Shown: one piece after another, positions 1-7,236 of the stretch | How the letters are laid out: each line of letters begins with the position of its first letter | Numbering within the stretch: the stretch's first letter is position 1 | Assembly (NCBI RefSeq): GCF_900499005.1 | Contig: NZ_LS991316.1 | Location: 1,221,771 to 1,284,703, forward strand | DNA: 62,933 nt | From: Actinomyces culturomici | GTDB taxonomy: Bacteria; Actinomycetota; Actinomycetes; Actinomycetales; Actinomycetaceae | Direction of reading: 5' to 3' | Notes under the pieces: generated by a model | The model's input: only the letters and a program-made list of their open reading frames with translations | Told to the model about the DNA's origin: nothing | Database searches by the model: none | Position numbers and translations under genes: made by a program

Positions 1-39
1 GCCCCACCCCGACACAACCCCCACGAAGGAGAAATCGAC

Positions 40-291
40 ATGGCCACCAAGACCTACGAAGAGCGCCTCGCCGACATGAAGGCGGCCCGCGAGGAGCGCG
101 GCGAGACCGACGGCCTCTACCACGCGAACATCAACGTCCTCGACCGCTCCACCCTCGAGGACGCCATCGAGCACCCGGAGAAGTACCCGAACCTCACCGT
201 CCGCGTCTCCGGCTACGCCGTGAACTTCGTCAAGCTCACGCGCGAGCAGCAGCTCGACGTCCTCTCGCGCACCTTCCACCACTCGGCCTGA
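40..291 (+). CDS. grcA: Autonomous glycyl radical cofactor GrcA-like protein
   Basis: An 83-residue protein that corresponds to the C-terminal glycyl-radical domain of pyruvate formate-lyase. The motif RVSGYAVNF carries the radical glycine at residue 58, and the preceding [12 protein letters not shown] stretch matches the known GrcA/PflB C-terminus. The start is the ATG eight to nine bases after a clear AAGGAG. pflA follows on the same strand, so the activase that would install the radical is at hand. In E. coli GrcA repairs oxygen-cleaved PflB. Here the small gene sits immediately before pflA, where the end of pflB would be expected, so either PFL is encoded as two polypeptides or this is a spare domain. 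The upstream gene lies outside the window. The family call is firm; the exact role is inferred. Confidence 0.9.
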   Translation: MATKTYEERLADMKAAREERGETDGLYHANINVLDRSTLEDAIEHPEKYPNLTVRVSGYAVNFVKLTREQQLDVLSRTFHHSA

Positions 292-323
292 GTCTCAGGC
301 GGCGCGACGACGCGCCGAACCCG

Positions 324-358
324 CGGCGGGGCGCAGGGCACGGCCCTGCGCCCCGCCG
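324..358 (+). terminator. Hairpin between grcA and pflA
   Basis: A perfect 16-bp inverted repeat (324-339 with 343-358, 3-nt loop) followed by TTCTCCTCT. It lies between two co-directional genes of one pathway, so it may be a full terminator or a partial one that lowers pflA expression relative to grcA. Confidence 0.7.
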
Positions 359-394
359 TTCTCCTCTCCCCCACCTTCGACCGATGAGGACCCC

Positions 395-1321
395 ATGACC
401 ACGACCATCGACGCCCCACTCGGCGACGGCTCGAGCATCGTCCCGACCGACCTGCCCGCCGGCGCCGCAGCGCCGCGCGATCAGGACTTCGCCGCCCCGC
501 AGGGGCGCGCCTCCGGTCAGGGGATCGCCGGCCTCATCGAACTCACCGACGTCGAGCGCCACGAGCGCCTCACCCGGATGCACGAGGGACTCCTCGGCTC
601 GGTCCACTCGTGGGAACTCGTCACCGCCGTCGACGGCCCGGGAACCCGCCTCACGGTCTTCCTCAACGGCTGCGGCCTGCGGTGCCTGTACTGCCACAAC
701 CCCGACACCTTCCTCATGAAGGACGGGGCGCCCGTCGAGGCCTCGGAGATCCTCTCGCGCGTCAAGCGCTACCGGAGGATCTTCCGGACGACCGGGGGCG
801 GCCTCACGCTCTCGGGCGGCGAGGCGATGATGCAGCCCGAGTTCGTCCGCCGAATCCTGCGCGGCGCGAAGGAGATGGGCGTCCACACGTGCCTCGACAC
901 CTCCGGGTTCCTCGGCGCCAATTGCGACGACGCGATGCTCGACGACCTCGACCTCGTCCTCCTCGACGTCAAGGCGGGACTCCCCGACCTCTACCACCGG
1001 GTGACGACCGGCGACCTTCAGCCGACGATCGACTTCGGCGACCGACTCGCCGCCCGTGGAACGACGCGGGTGTGGATCCGCTTCGTCCTCGTCCCGGGCC
1101 TCACGGACTCTCGCGAGAACATCGAGGCGATCGGCGCGATCATCTCGAAGTGGAAGAACGTCGTCGACCGCGTCGAAGTCCTCCCCTTCCACCAGATGGG
1201 GCGCGACAAGTGGCGCAGCCTCGGGCTCGACTACGCGCTCGAGGAGACGAAGCCGCCGACGCCCGAGGCGACCGACGAGGTCCGCGACTACTTCCGCTCG
1301 CTCGGCTTCGAGGTCCACTGA
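395..1321 (+). CDS. pflA: Pyruvate formate-lyase-activating enzyme (radical SAM)
   Basis: 308 residues. A radical-SAM CX3CX2C cluster motif (C93, C97, C100, in GCGLRCLYC) is followed by a GGE motif at 141-143, which binds the methionyl amino group of SAM. The enzyme installs the glycyl radical on pyruvate formate-lyase or a GrcA-type domain. E. coli PflA is 246 residues; the protein here has about 60 extra N-terminal residues of low complexity. The internal Met62 aligns with the usual N-terminus (the GSVHSWE...DGPG region), so translation may start at 578 instead. No strong ribosome-binding site is visible at either position. The gene follows grcA and ends just before a terminator hairpin, forming a small anaerobic-metabolism unit. 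Confidence 0.93.
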   Translation: MTTTIDAPLGDGSSIVPTDLPAGAAAPRDQDFAAPQGRASGQGIAGLIELTDVERHERLTRMHEGLLGSVHSWELVTAVDGPGTRLTVFLNGCGLRCLYCHNPDTFLMKDGAPVEASEILSRVKRYRRIFRTTGGGLTLSGGEAMMQPEFVRRILRGAKEMGVHTCLDTSGFLGANCDDAMLDDLDLVLLDVKAGLPDLYHRVTTGDLQPTIDFGDRLAARGTTRVWIRFVLVPGLTDSRENIEAIGAIISKWKNVVDRVEVLPFHQMGRDKWRSLGLDYALEETKPPTPEATDEVRDYFRSLGFEVH

Positions 1322-1338
1322 GGACGCTGCTGGGCGCT

Positions 1339-1375
1339 CGCCCCCCGGCTCCGGCGCCGGGGGGCGGACTTTTAC
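1339..1375 (+). terminator. Rho-independent terminator of pflA
   Basis: An 11-bp GC-rich inverted repeat (1339-1349 with 1356-1366, 6-nt loop) followed by GACTTTTA. Confidence 0.8.
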
Positions 1376-1495
1376 CACCCTCGATCAGGCCAGCATGGGC
1401 CGTTCGTCCCATTTCTTCACACTTCCCCGGTATAGTGGGGGCAGCGTCGGCAACAGAGTCGGCGCGCGATCCCATGAACCGAGGTGCAACTCAAT

Positions 1496-2953
1496 ATGGC
1501 ACGTGTCGTCGTACTCGGCGCCGGCGTCTCCGGGCACACAGCGGCCCTCCATCTTCGCCGGATGCTCTCGCGCGACCACGACGTCGTCGTCGTGAGCCCG
1601 AACTCGCAATGGAACTGGATCCCGTCCAACATCTGGGTCGGCACCGGCCGGATGGACAAGTCGGAGGTCCTCTTCCCGCTCGCCCCCATCTACGAAAAGA
1701 AGGGCATCATCTTCCATCAGGCGAAGGCGACCGCCCTCTACCCGGAGGGGCGCGGCGATGATCCGACCCCGCTCGTCGAGGTCGAGTACACGGGGCCGGG
1801 CGACGCCGGTCGGACCGACCTCCTCCCCTACGACTATCTCATCAACGCGACCGGTCCGAAGCTGAAGTTCGAGGCGACCCCGGGCCTCGGCCCCGACGGC
1901 GGTCACTCGCTCTCCGTCTGCACGGCCGCGCACGCGGACCAGACGGCGAAGGAGTTCCTCAAGATCGTCGAGGCCGCGAAGGCGGGCAAGCGCCAGCGCC
2001 TCGTCGTCGGCACCGGCAACGGCACCTGCACGTGCCAGGGGGCGGCCTTCGAGTACACCTTCAACGTCGAGTTCGAGCTCCGCGAGGCCGGGGTCCGCGA
2101 CCTCTGCGAGGTCGTCTACCTGACGAACGAGGCCGAGCTCGGCGACTTCGGCGTCGGCGGTATGCGCTTCAAGCAGAACGGCTACATGACGACCTCGCAG
2201 CTGTGGACGGAGTCCCTCTTCCGCGAGCGCGGCGTCAAGGCCATTTCCGGGGCCGCGGTCACCCGCGTCGAGGAGGGCCGGATCGTCTACGAGACGCTCG
2301 ACGGCGCCGAGCACGTCCTCGACTTCGACTTCGCGATGCTCCTCCCGCCCTTCTCCGGCCAGCCCCTCAAGGCGTACGCGCGGGACGGGTCGGACATCAC
2401 CTCGACGGTGTTCGCCCCGAGCGGCTTCATGAAGGTCGACGCGGACTACTCGAAGACCTCGTACGAGGACTGGTCGGCGGAGGACTGGCCGAAGACCTAC
2501 CAGAACCCGACCTACCCGAACCTCTTCGCCGCGGGCATCGCCTTCGCTCCCCCGCACCCGATCTCCAAGCCGCGGAAGAACCCGAACGGCACGCCGATCG
2601 CGCCTGCGCCGCCGCGCACCGGTCAGCCCTCGGGCACGATCGGCCGCGCGGTCGCCGAGACGATCGTCGACCGCATCAAGGGCCGCGACAAGCCGGCGAA
2701 GGAGGCCTCGATGGCGCACATGGGCGCCTCCTGCGTCGCCTCGACGGGCGCGAGCCTCATGAACGGCTCGGCCGCCGCGATGATCATGTACCCGATCGTC
2801 CCGGATGAGAAGAAGTTCCCGCTCACCGGACGCCACCCGTACCACACGAGGGGCGAGATCGGCCTCTTCGGGCACTGGATCAAGCTCATGCTCCACTACC
2901 TGTTCATCTACAAGGCGAAGGCCCGGCCCGGCTGGACCTTCATCCCCGAGTAA
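1496..2953 (+). CDS. Sulfide:quinone oxidoreductase-like FAD-dependent flavoprotein
   Basis: 485 residues from the ATG at 1496, which follows GAGGTG at 9 nt; an in-frame GTG lies four codons upstream without such spacing. The N-terminus is a Rossmann FAD-binding motif (VVVLGAGVSGHTAALHL). Cysteines at 142, 178, 180 (GTCTC) and 413 are candidates for the redox-active positions, and the amphipathic basic C-terminus (HWIKLMLHYLFIYKAK) resembles the membrane-anchoring tail of SQR enzymes. The likely role is two-electron oxidation of sulfide or another thiol/NADH substrate with quinone reduction at the inner face of the membrane. A 62-codon gene follows 40 nt downstream with a strong ribosome-binding site. 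A general type II NADH dehydrogenase-like function is the main alternative; substrate is not provable here. Confidence 0.75.
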   Translation: MARVVVLGAGVSGHTAALHLRRMLSRDHDVVVVSPNSQWNWIPSNIWVGTGRMDKSEVLFPLAPIYEKKGIIFHQAKATALYPEGRGDDPTPLVEVEYTGPGDAGRTDLLPYDYLINATGPKLKFEATPGLGPDGGHSLSVCTAAHADQTAKEFLKIVEAAKAGKRQRLVVGTGNGTCTCQGAAFEYTFNVEFELREAGVRDLCEVVYLTNEAELGDFGVGGMRFKQNGYMTTSQLWTESLFRERGVKAISGAAVTRVEEGRIVYETLDGAEHVLDFDFAMLLPPFSGQPLKAYARDGSDITSTVFAPSGFMKVDADYSKTSYEDWSAEDWPKTYQNPTYPNLFAAGIAFAPPHPISKPRKNPNGTPIAPAPPRTGQPSGTIGRAVAETIVDRIKGRDKPAKEASMAHMGASCVASTGASLMNGSAAAMIMYPIVPDEKKFPLTGRHPYHTRGEIGLFGHWIKLMLHYLFIYKAKARPGWTFIPE

Positions 2954-2993
2954 CGCTCGGCGGGTCAAAGACGACGACTTCGAAGGAGGAATG

Positions 2994-3179
2994 ATGAGCG
3001 ACATGCGACCCACCGTCGAGGAGCTCGACCCCGAGCAGCAGGAGCGGATCGCGAGGGCGCCGCTCCCGACGACGGCGACCCTGCGCCACCGGAGGAACAA
3101 GGTCTACCAGTTCGGCAAGTTCGTGGTGATGAACCTGCGGATCATGGACATCGTCATTCGCGAGAAGCTCGCGAAGTAG
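2994..3179 (+). CDS. Small basic protein of unknown function downstream of the SQR-like gene
   Basis: 61 residues from the ATG at 2994 (62 if the adjacent ATG at 2991 is used), preceded by GAAGGAGGA. I do not recognise the family. The protein starts with an acidic stretch (TVEELDPEQQERIA) and ends in a basic, amphipathic half (RHRRNKVYQFGKFVVMNLRIMDIVIREKLAK has no full membrane helix). It lies 40 nt after the flavoprotein, in the same orientation, and before a terminator, so the two are probably co-transcribed. A small accessory or membrane-docking partner of the flavoprotein is a guess based only on position. Confidence 0.7.
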   Translation: MSDMRPTVEELDPEQQERIARAPLPTTATLRHRRNKVYQFGKFVVMNLRIMDIVIREKLAK

Positions 3180-3193
3180 GACGAATCCGAGGA

Positions 3194-3226
3194 CGGGAGG
3201 GGCGGCCGACGCGGCCGTCCCTCCCG
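3194..3226. terminator. Bidirectional hairpin between convergent genes
   Basis: A 15-bp inverted repeat with one G-U pair (3194-3208 with 3212-3226, 3-nt loop) in the gap between the plus-strand SQR unit and minus-strand def. It could serve both strands. Confidence 0.65.
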
Positions 3227-3319
3227 CGCGTTCACGCATGCTCTCCTCCCGCCGAGAGCATCACCTTCGCGCGCCGAAAGCATCACGTTGCGCCCTCGAG
3301 GGGATGCGGGCGTCCCGCC

Positions 3320-3922
3320 TCAGCCCTCGGGCGTCCAGGAGATCCCGGGCCGCCCCCATCCGGCGGCGCGCTTCGCCAGCGCCGCCTCGGTCGCCCATGG
3401 CTCGTCGAGGAGGTCGACGTAGAGGCGCCCCTGCAGGTGCCCGAACTCGTGCTGGAAGATCCGCGCGAGCCAGCCCGACGCCTCGACGCGCAGCGGCTCG
3501 CCCGAGGGGGTGAGCCCTTCGAGGACGGCCCGGGGCGCCCTGCGCAGCGGGTACTGGTACCCGGGGAAGGAGAGGCACCCCTCGTGCTCGCACTCGAGGT
3601 CGAGGCGCGCGGGCAAGACCGATTCGTCCGAGTGGTCGAGCGCGAGCCGCGGATTGACGACGGCGCCCTCGGACGGCGCGGGCACTGCGACGCCGAGCGC
3701 CTCCCCGTATTCGAGGTCGAAGGGCGCCAGGCCGGCGTAGCGCCAGACGAAGACGGCGGCGTCGACGCCGATCTGGGGCGCGGCGAGCCCGACGCCGGGG
3801 GCCGCGATCATCGTCTCGGTCATGTCGGCGACAAGCTCGGCGAGCGGGTCGTCGAAGCGCTCGACCGGGGCGGCGGGCCGATGGAGGACGGGCTCGCCCG
3901 TCACGACGATCGGGCGGATCAT
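3320..3922 (-). CDS. def: Peptide deformylase
   Basis: 200 residues. All three deformylase motifs are present: GVGLAAPQ (43-50), EGCLS (114-118, metal ligand C116) and QHEFGH (157-162, metal ligands H158 and H162, catalytic E159). It removes the formyl group from nascent proteins. The third motif normally reads HEFDH; here the aspartate is glycine. The ATG follows AGGGGGAG and overlaps the stop codon of the upstream acetyltransferase gene by one base (TGATG), implying translational coupling. The length and the C-terminal GWGRPGISW stretch fit actinobacterial deformylases. A second def copy may exist elsewhere in such genomes. Confidence 0.93.
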   Translation of the reverse strand: MIRPIVVTGEPVLHRPAAPVERFDDPLAELVADMTETMIAAPGVGLAAPQIGVDAAVFVWRYAGLAPFDLEYGEALGVAVPAPSEGAVVNPRLALDHSDESVLPARLDLECEHEGCLSFPGYQYPLRRAPRAVLEGLTPSGEPLRVEASGWLARIFQHEFGHLQGRLYVDLLDEPWATEAALAKRAAGWGRPGISWTPEG

Positions 3923-4536
3923 CACTCCCCCTTCGGGCGCGCGGCCCCGTCCTCGTCGATGCGACGGACCACCCTGGCGGGGTTGCCGACGGCGACGGAG
4001 CGGGGCGGGACGTCCTTCGTCACCACGGCGCCGGCGCCGATGACGCTGTCCGAGCCGATCGTCACGCCCGGGCAGACGACGACCCCGCCGCCGAGCCACA
4101 CGTTGTCGCCGATGCGGATCGGCTTCGCCGACTCCCAGCGGTCGCGGCGCGGGCCCGGCTCGACGGGGTGGATCGGGGTGAGGAGCTGAACGTTCGGGCC
4201 GATCTGGCAGTCGGCGCCGATGCTGATCCGCGCGACGTCGAGGGCGACGAGCCCGAAGTTGATGAAGGTCCGATCACCGACGAAGATGTTCTCCCCGTAG
4301 TCGACGGTGAGGCGCGGGCGGATCTCCGCACCCTCGCCGAGTGCGCCGAGGCACTCGCGCAGGATCATCGTCGCGATGTCGGGGTCGGTCGCGAAGGCGC
4401 GCGCGTGGAGGTCGGTGAGGCGCTGGGCGCGGCTCGTGATCCTCGCGAGTTCGGGGTCGTCGGCGATGTAGAAGTCGCCGTCGAGCATCCGCTGCCGGTT
4501 CGTCCGCCCATCGGGGGCGTAGGGGTCGTGCGTCAT
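3922..4536 (-). CDS. Maltose/galactoside O-acetyltransferase family protein (hexapeptide repeat)
   Basis: 204 residues. The N-terminus (about 1-60) is the Maa-type helical domain (RQRMLDGDFYIADDPEL), followed by left-handed beta-helix hexapeptide repeats (IGADCQIGPNVQLL, IGDNVWLGGGVVVCPGVTIG, SVIGAGAVV). This is the LacA/Maa/NodL class, trimeric cytoplasmic acetyl-CoA-dependent transferases that acetylate sugars. The sugar substrate is not predictable. It is translationally coupled to def by a one-base overlap, an association that probably reflects co-transcription rather than shared function. The upstream gene is the truncated amidotransferase, 70 nt away. Confidence 0.88.
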   Translation of the reverse strand: MTHDPYAPDGRTNRQRMLDGDFYIADDPELARITSRAQRLTDLHARAFATDPDIATMILRECLGALGEGAEIRPRLTVDYGENIFVGDRTFINFGLVALDVARISIGADCQIGPNVQLLTPIHPVEPGPRRDRWESAKPIRIGDNVWLGGGVVVCPGVTIGSDSVIGAGAVVTKDVPPRSVAVGNPARVVRRIDEDGAARPKGE

Positions 4537-4606
4537 GCCCCGAGCCTAGTCGAGGGGCGTCGTGGGGCGTCGGCGGCCTCGCGCGGGCTGCCCGAGCCCG
4601 TGCGGG

Positions 4607-5079
4607 TCAGGCGACGAGGGCGTGGCGGCGAGCGGACTGCGCGGAAAGGACCGGGGCGGAGCGATCGACGGAGCCGGGCTCGAGGGCGGCGAGGAGTCGG
4701 CGCAGCGGCTCGATGTCGGCGGAGGGGTCCTCCGGGTGCCACTGGACGCCGAGGACGGGGGCGCTCTCCCCCTCGATCGCCTCGATCGTCGAGTCGGCGG
4801 CGCGGGCGACGATGCGCAGGCCCTCGCCGACGCGGTCGATCCGCTGGTGGTGGGCGGACGAGACGGGCCGGACGACCTCGTCGCCGAGGGCGGAGGCGAG
4901 ACGGGAGAAGGGGTCGACGGAGACGGCGTGGCGGACGAAGCGATGGTCGGCGAGGATCCCGGGGTTCGTGTGGGCGCCGGAGTCGATGTGCTGCTCGAGG
5001 GTGCCGCCGAAGGCGACGGAGAGGATCTGCATGCCGCGGCAGATGCCGAGGAGCGGGGTGGAGGTGCGGGCCGCGTAAC
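4607..5079 (-). pseudogene. 5'-truncated class I glutamine amidotransferase (peptidase C26, PuuD-like)
   Basis: About 155 codons remain, starting just before the nucleophile motif LLGICRGMQ and running through QWHPED to a normal stop. This is the C-terminal 60% of a gamma-glutamyl-GABA hydrolase/class I amidotransferase (family length about 250). The first 90-100 residues, including the start, are missing; sequence identity to the family stops at about 5075, where the IS110-family sequence begins. No matching 5' half is found on the far side of the insertion sequences, so the gene was lost by deletion or recombination rather than simple insertion. It is presumably non-functional. Confidence 0.82.
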
Positions 5080-5490
5080 GTGCCCCTATGTGGTGTGTCA
5101 AGCGGCTGTTGGCAGGTGTGTTGTCGGGTTGGGGTTGTAGAGGGCTCCGTCTCGGATCATGGCGTGGAGTGTGAGGATGCGTCGGTGGGCGAGGGCGATG
5201 AGGGCTTGGTTGTGGCGTTTGCCTTGGGTGATCTTGCGGTCGTAGTAGGCCCTTGAGGTGGGGTCTGAGCGTAGGGATGCGAAGGCGGACAGGAACATTG
5301 CTCGTTTGAGTCGTTTGTTGCCTGCGTGGGAAACGTATTCGCCTCGGATGGAGGATCCTGATCTGCGGGTGACTGGTGTGAGGCCTGCGTAGGAGGCCAG
5401 GTGGGCTCCGGTTTCGAAGGTGCGCCCGAGGGTCTCGGGTCAAGGCGGTCGCCCAGTGGTCGGACTTGCCCACGTCGATGCCGATGAACA

Positions 5491-5498
5491 CGTCGATG
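5491..5498. repeat. Left copy of IS256 target-site duplication
   Basis: CGTCGATG, repeated exactly at 6909-6916 on the other side of the IS256 element. Confidence 0.9.
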
Positions 5499-6908
5499 GA
5501 GCTTGTCAATTGTTTTGTGTAAGTGGGGGTTAGAGGTAGGGGGTGATGCGGTCGGGGTAGGCGGCGGCGAGTTGGGCGAGGGCTTGTTTCCAGTTGGTGG
5601 TGAGGCGGCCTTCGACGAGCCGGTTGGTCGCGCGCCGGGAGGGTTTGCTGGTGGGGGTTGTGGCGCGTTCGGCGGCTCTGCGGTCTTCGATGTTGCAGAT
5701 CGCCAGCCACAGCAGCTTCACGGCCGCCGCGTCGGAGGGGAAGTGGCCCCGGTTCTTGATGACTTTGCGCAGCTGGTAGTTCAAGGATTCGATGGCGTTG
5801 GTCGTGTACAAGACGCGCCGGAGCATGGGCGGGAAGGCGAGGAAGGGCGTGAACCGTTCCCAGGCGCGCTGCCAGGTGCTCAGGGCGTCAGGGTACTTGT
5901 CCGCCCATCCGGCGGCGAACTCGGCGAGGGCGTCCAAGGCGGCGTCCTCGTTGACCGCGGTGTAGACGGGTTTGAGGGCGGCGGCGACCTTCCTTGCGAT
6001 CCTGGTAGGCGACGAACCTCATCGAGGAGCGGATCAGGTGGACGACGCAGGTCTGGACCATCGAGTCGGGCCAGGTCGCCTCCACCGCCTCAGGAAGGCC
6101 TGCCAGCCCGTCGCAGCACACGAACAGGACGTCCCTGACTCCCCGGTTGGCGAGCTCGGCGCACACGTGCGCCCAGAAGGAAGCTCCCTCTTCGGACTGG
6201 ATCCAGATCCCCAGCACGTGCTTGACGCCGTCCATGTCGACCCCGACCGCCAAGTGGGCCGCCCGGTTCGACACCCTCCCCTGGTCGCGGATCTTCACGC
6301 GGATCGCATCCAGGTAGATGATCGGATAGAACTCGTCCAGGGGGCGCTGCTGCCACTCCAGGACGGCATCGCACACGGCGTCGGTAATCGTGCTGATCGT
6401 CCCGGCCGACAGCTCCACCCCCAGCGTGGACTCCAAGTGGTGGCGGATCTCGCGCACCGTCATCCCACCGGCGTACAAGCTGATAATCATGCCGTCCAGG
6501 CCGTCCATGCGCCGCTGGCCCTTGCGCACCAGGCGAGGCGTGAACGTGCCGGCACGGTCGCGGGGGACCTCGATCTCAAAGCTGCCGACCTGCGAGTCGA
6601 TCACCCTGGTCGAGGTGCCGTTTCGGGCGTTGCCGCGCGCTACCGGCGCAGGCTCGCCCTTCTCGTAGCCCAAGTGGTCGGTCAGCTCGGCGCGCAACCC
6701 CCGCTCAAGAGCTTCTTTCAACAATGCGGGAAGCAGGCCATCAGAACCCGTCAGCTCGATCTCGCCCGAATCAACCTTGGCGAACACCTCGTCCAAAGCC
6801 CCCGACGACACCAACTCACTCGCGACCACACGGCCCGACAAACCAGAATCAACACTCAATGCAACAGTCCTTCCAAAGGAGGGCTTACACAAACCATTGA
6901 ACAGGCTC
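5499..6908 (-). mobile_element. IS256-family insertion sequence, 1410 bp
   Basis: Imperfect terminal inverted repeats of about 29 bp end the element: the left end reads GAGCTTGTCAATTGTTTTGT and the right end, reversed, GAGCCTGTTCAATGGTTTGT; roughly 23 of 29 positions match, with the inner GTTTGTGTAAG part nearly identical. Both flanks carry the octamer CGTCGATG (5491-5498 and 6909-6916), a perfect 8-bp target duplication as expected for the family. Removing the element and one octamer restores the first codons of the IS110 transposase, so this insertion came after the IS110 element. Confidence 0.92.
5530..6892 (-). pseudogene. IS256-family (mutator-type) transposase with a frameshift
   Basis: The N-terminal part (6892 to about 5995) and the C-terminal part (to 5530) are in different frames. 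The DDE residues sit in YLDAIRVK, CCDGLAGL and TTNAIESLN, the last in the second frame. The break is in ...AYQDRK at about 5990-5996, where the sequence has AAGGAAGGTC; removing one G restores the conserved RKKVAAALKPVY continuation. The family normally has a single frame and no slippery heptamer is visible, so this looks like a disabling mutation or a base-calling error. Initiation may be at a TTG eleven codons into the frame, which follows GGAAGG. Confidence 0.85.
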
Positions 6909-6916
6909 CGTCGATG
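6909..6916. repeat. Right copy of IS256 target-site duplication
   Basis: CGTCGATG, identical to 5491-5498. Confidence 0.9.
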
Positions 6917-6930
6917 TCGTCGGTGACCAT

Positions 6931-7180
6931 GCTGTCATCCCGTCTGTCGTAGGGGTGGACGGCCAGCGTCCCTTGAGCTGGTCGCCCCGCACCCACGTTA
7001 CGAAAGACCTCGACAGTCACGTCTTCGGGGCGTTCCCCTGATCAGCGGTCACCACCAGCCGCGCGGATGGTCGGTGACAACACCCCCGGATCATTGAGTA
7101 GACAGGGGCAAGACATCATGCCGACCACCGCTGGCCCAGCCGCCAACACTTCCCCGCCAGCGACCACCAACAAGGTAACG
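6931..7180. other. Non-coding left-end region of the IS110 remnant
   Basis: No convincing gene lies here. On the minus strand this segment precedes the IS110 transposase start and contains several short inverted repeats (for example CCACC/GGTGG pairs around 7050-7170). In IS110-group elements the equivalent segment is transcribed into a structured guide RNA. Whether a functional RNA remains is unknown. Confidence 0.4.
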
Positions 7181-7184
7181 GGAG

Positions 7185-7206
7185 GGGGCGGGTGCTCACC
7201 CGCCCC
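7185..7206 (-). terminator. Terminator of the adenosine deaminase-like gene
   Basis: A 9-bp GC-rich inverted repeat (7185-7193 with 7198-7206, 4-nt loop) directly downstream of the minus-strand gene ending at 7237. Confidence 0.65.
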
Positions 7207-7236
7207 GCCCTTCTTCGTCCTCGGCCGAACGCCCGA

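Larger units (their letters stand above)
5098..6930 (-). pseudogene. IS110-family transposase, internally deleted and interrupted
   Basis: The start survives at 6930 (ATG GTC ACC GAC GAC ATC GAC), is split by the IS256 element within the duplicated octamer, and continues at 5498 downwards as VFIGIDVGKSDHWATALTRD, which contains the first catalytic Asp of the DEDD site. At about 5440 the reading jumps, out of frame, to the C-terminal domain (AHLASYAGLTPVTRRSGSS, GNKRLKRA, YYDRK, GKRHNQALIALAHRR), ending at 5098. Some 250 codons of a usual 400 are missing. The enzyme cannot be active. The identity of both ends as IS110 (transposase_20/DEDD) is clear from the motifs. Confidence 0.85.
5081..7174 (-). 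mobile_element. Decayed IS110-family element carrying a nested IS256-family element
   Basis: The outer element contains the remains of an IS110-type transposase. The segment is flanked by GTAACG on both sides (5075-5080 and 7175-7180), which could be the short repeat at the ends of an IS110-type insertion; IS110 elements have no terminal inverted repeats, so these limits are tentative. The stretch 6931-7174 is non-coding and is the upstream (left-end) region of the element, where IS110-group elements encode their guide (bridge) RNA. The host amidotransferase gene on the left has no counterpart on the right, so an adjacent deletion has occurred. Confidence 0.5.

Noticed and set aside
395-577. 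First 61 codons of pflA as a second functional domain
   Set aside because: They are low-complexity and lack motifs; more likely an extension or a mis-set start than a domain.
5990-5996. Programmed frameshift in the IS256 transposase
   Set aside because: There is no slippery run of the kind used by IS elements, and IS256 transposases are normally in one frame; mutation or sequence error is simpler.
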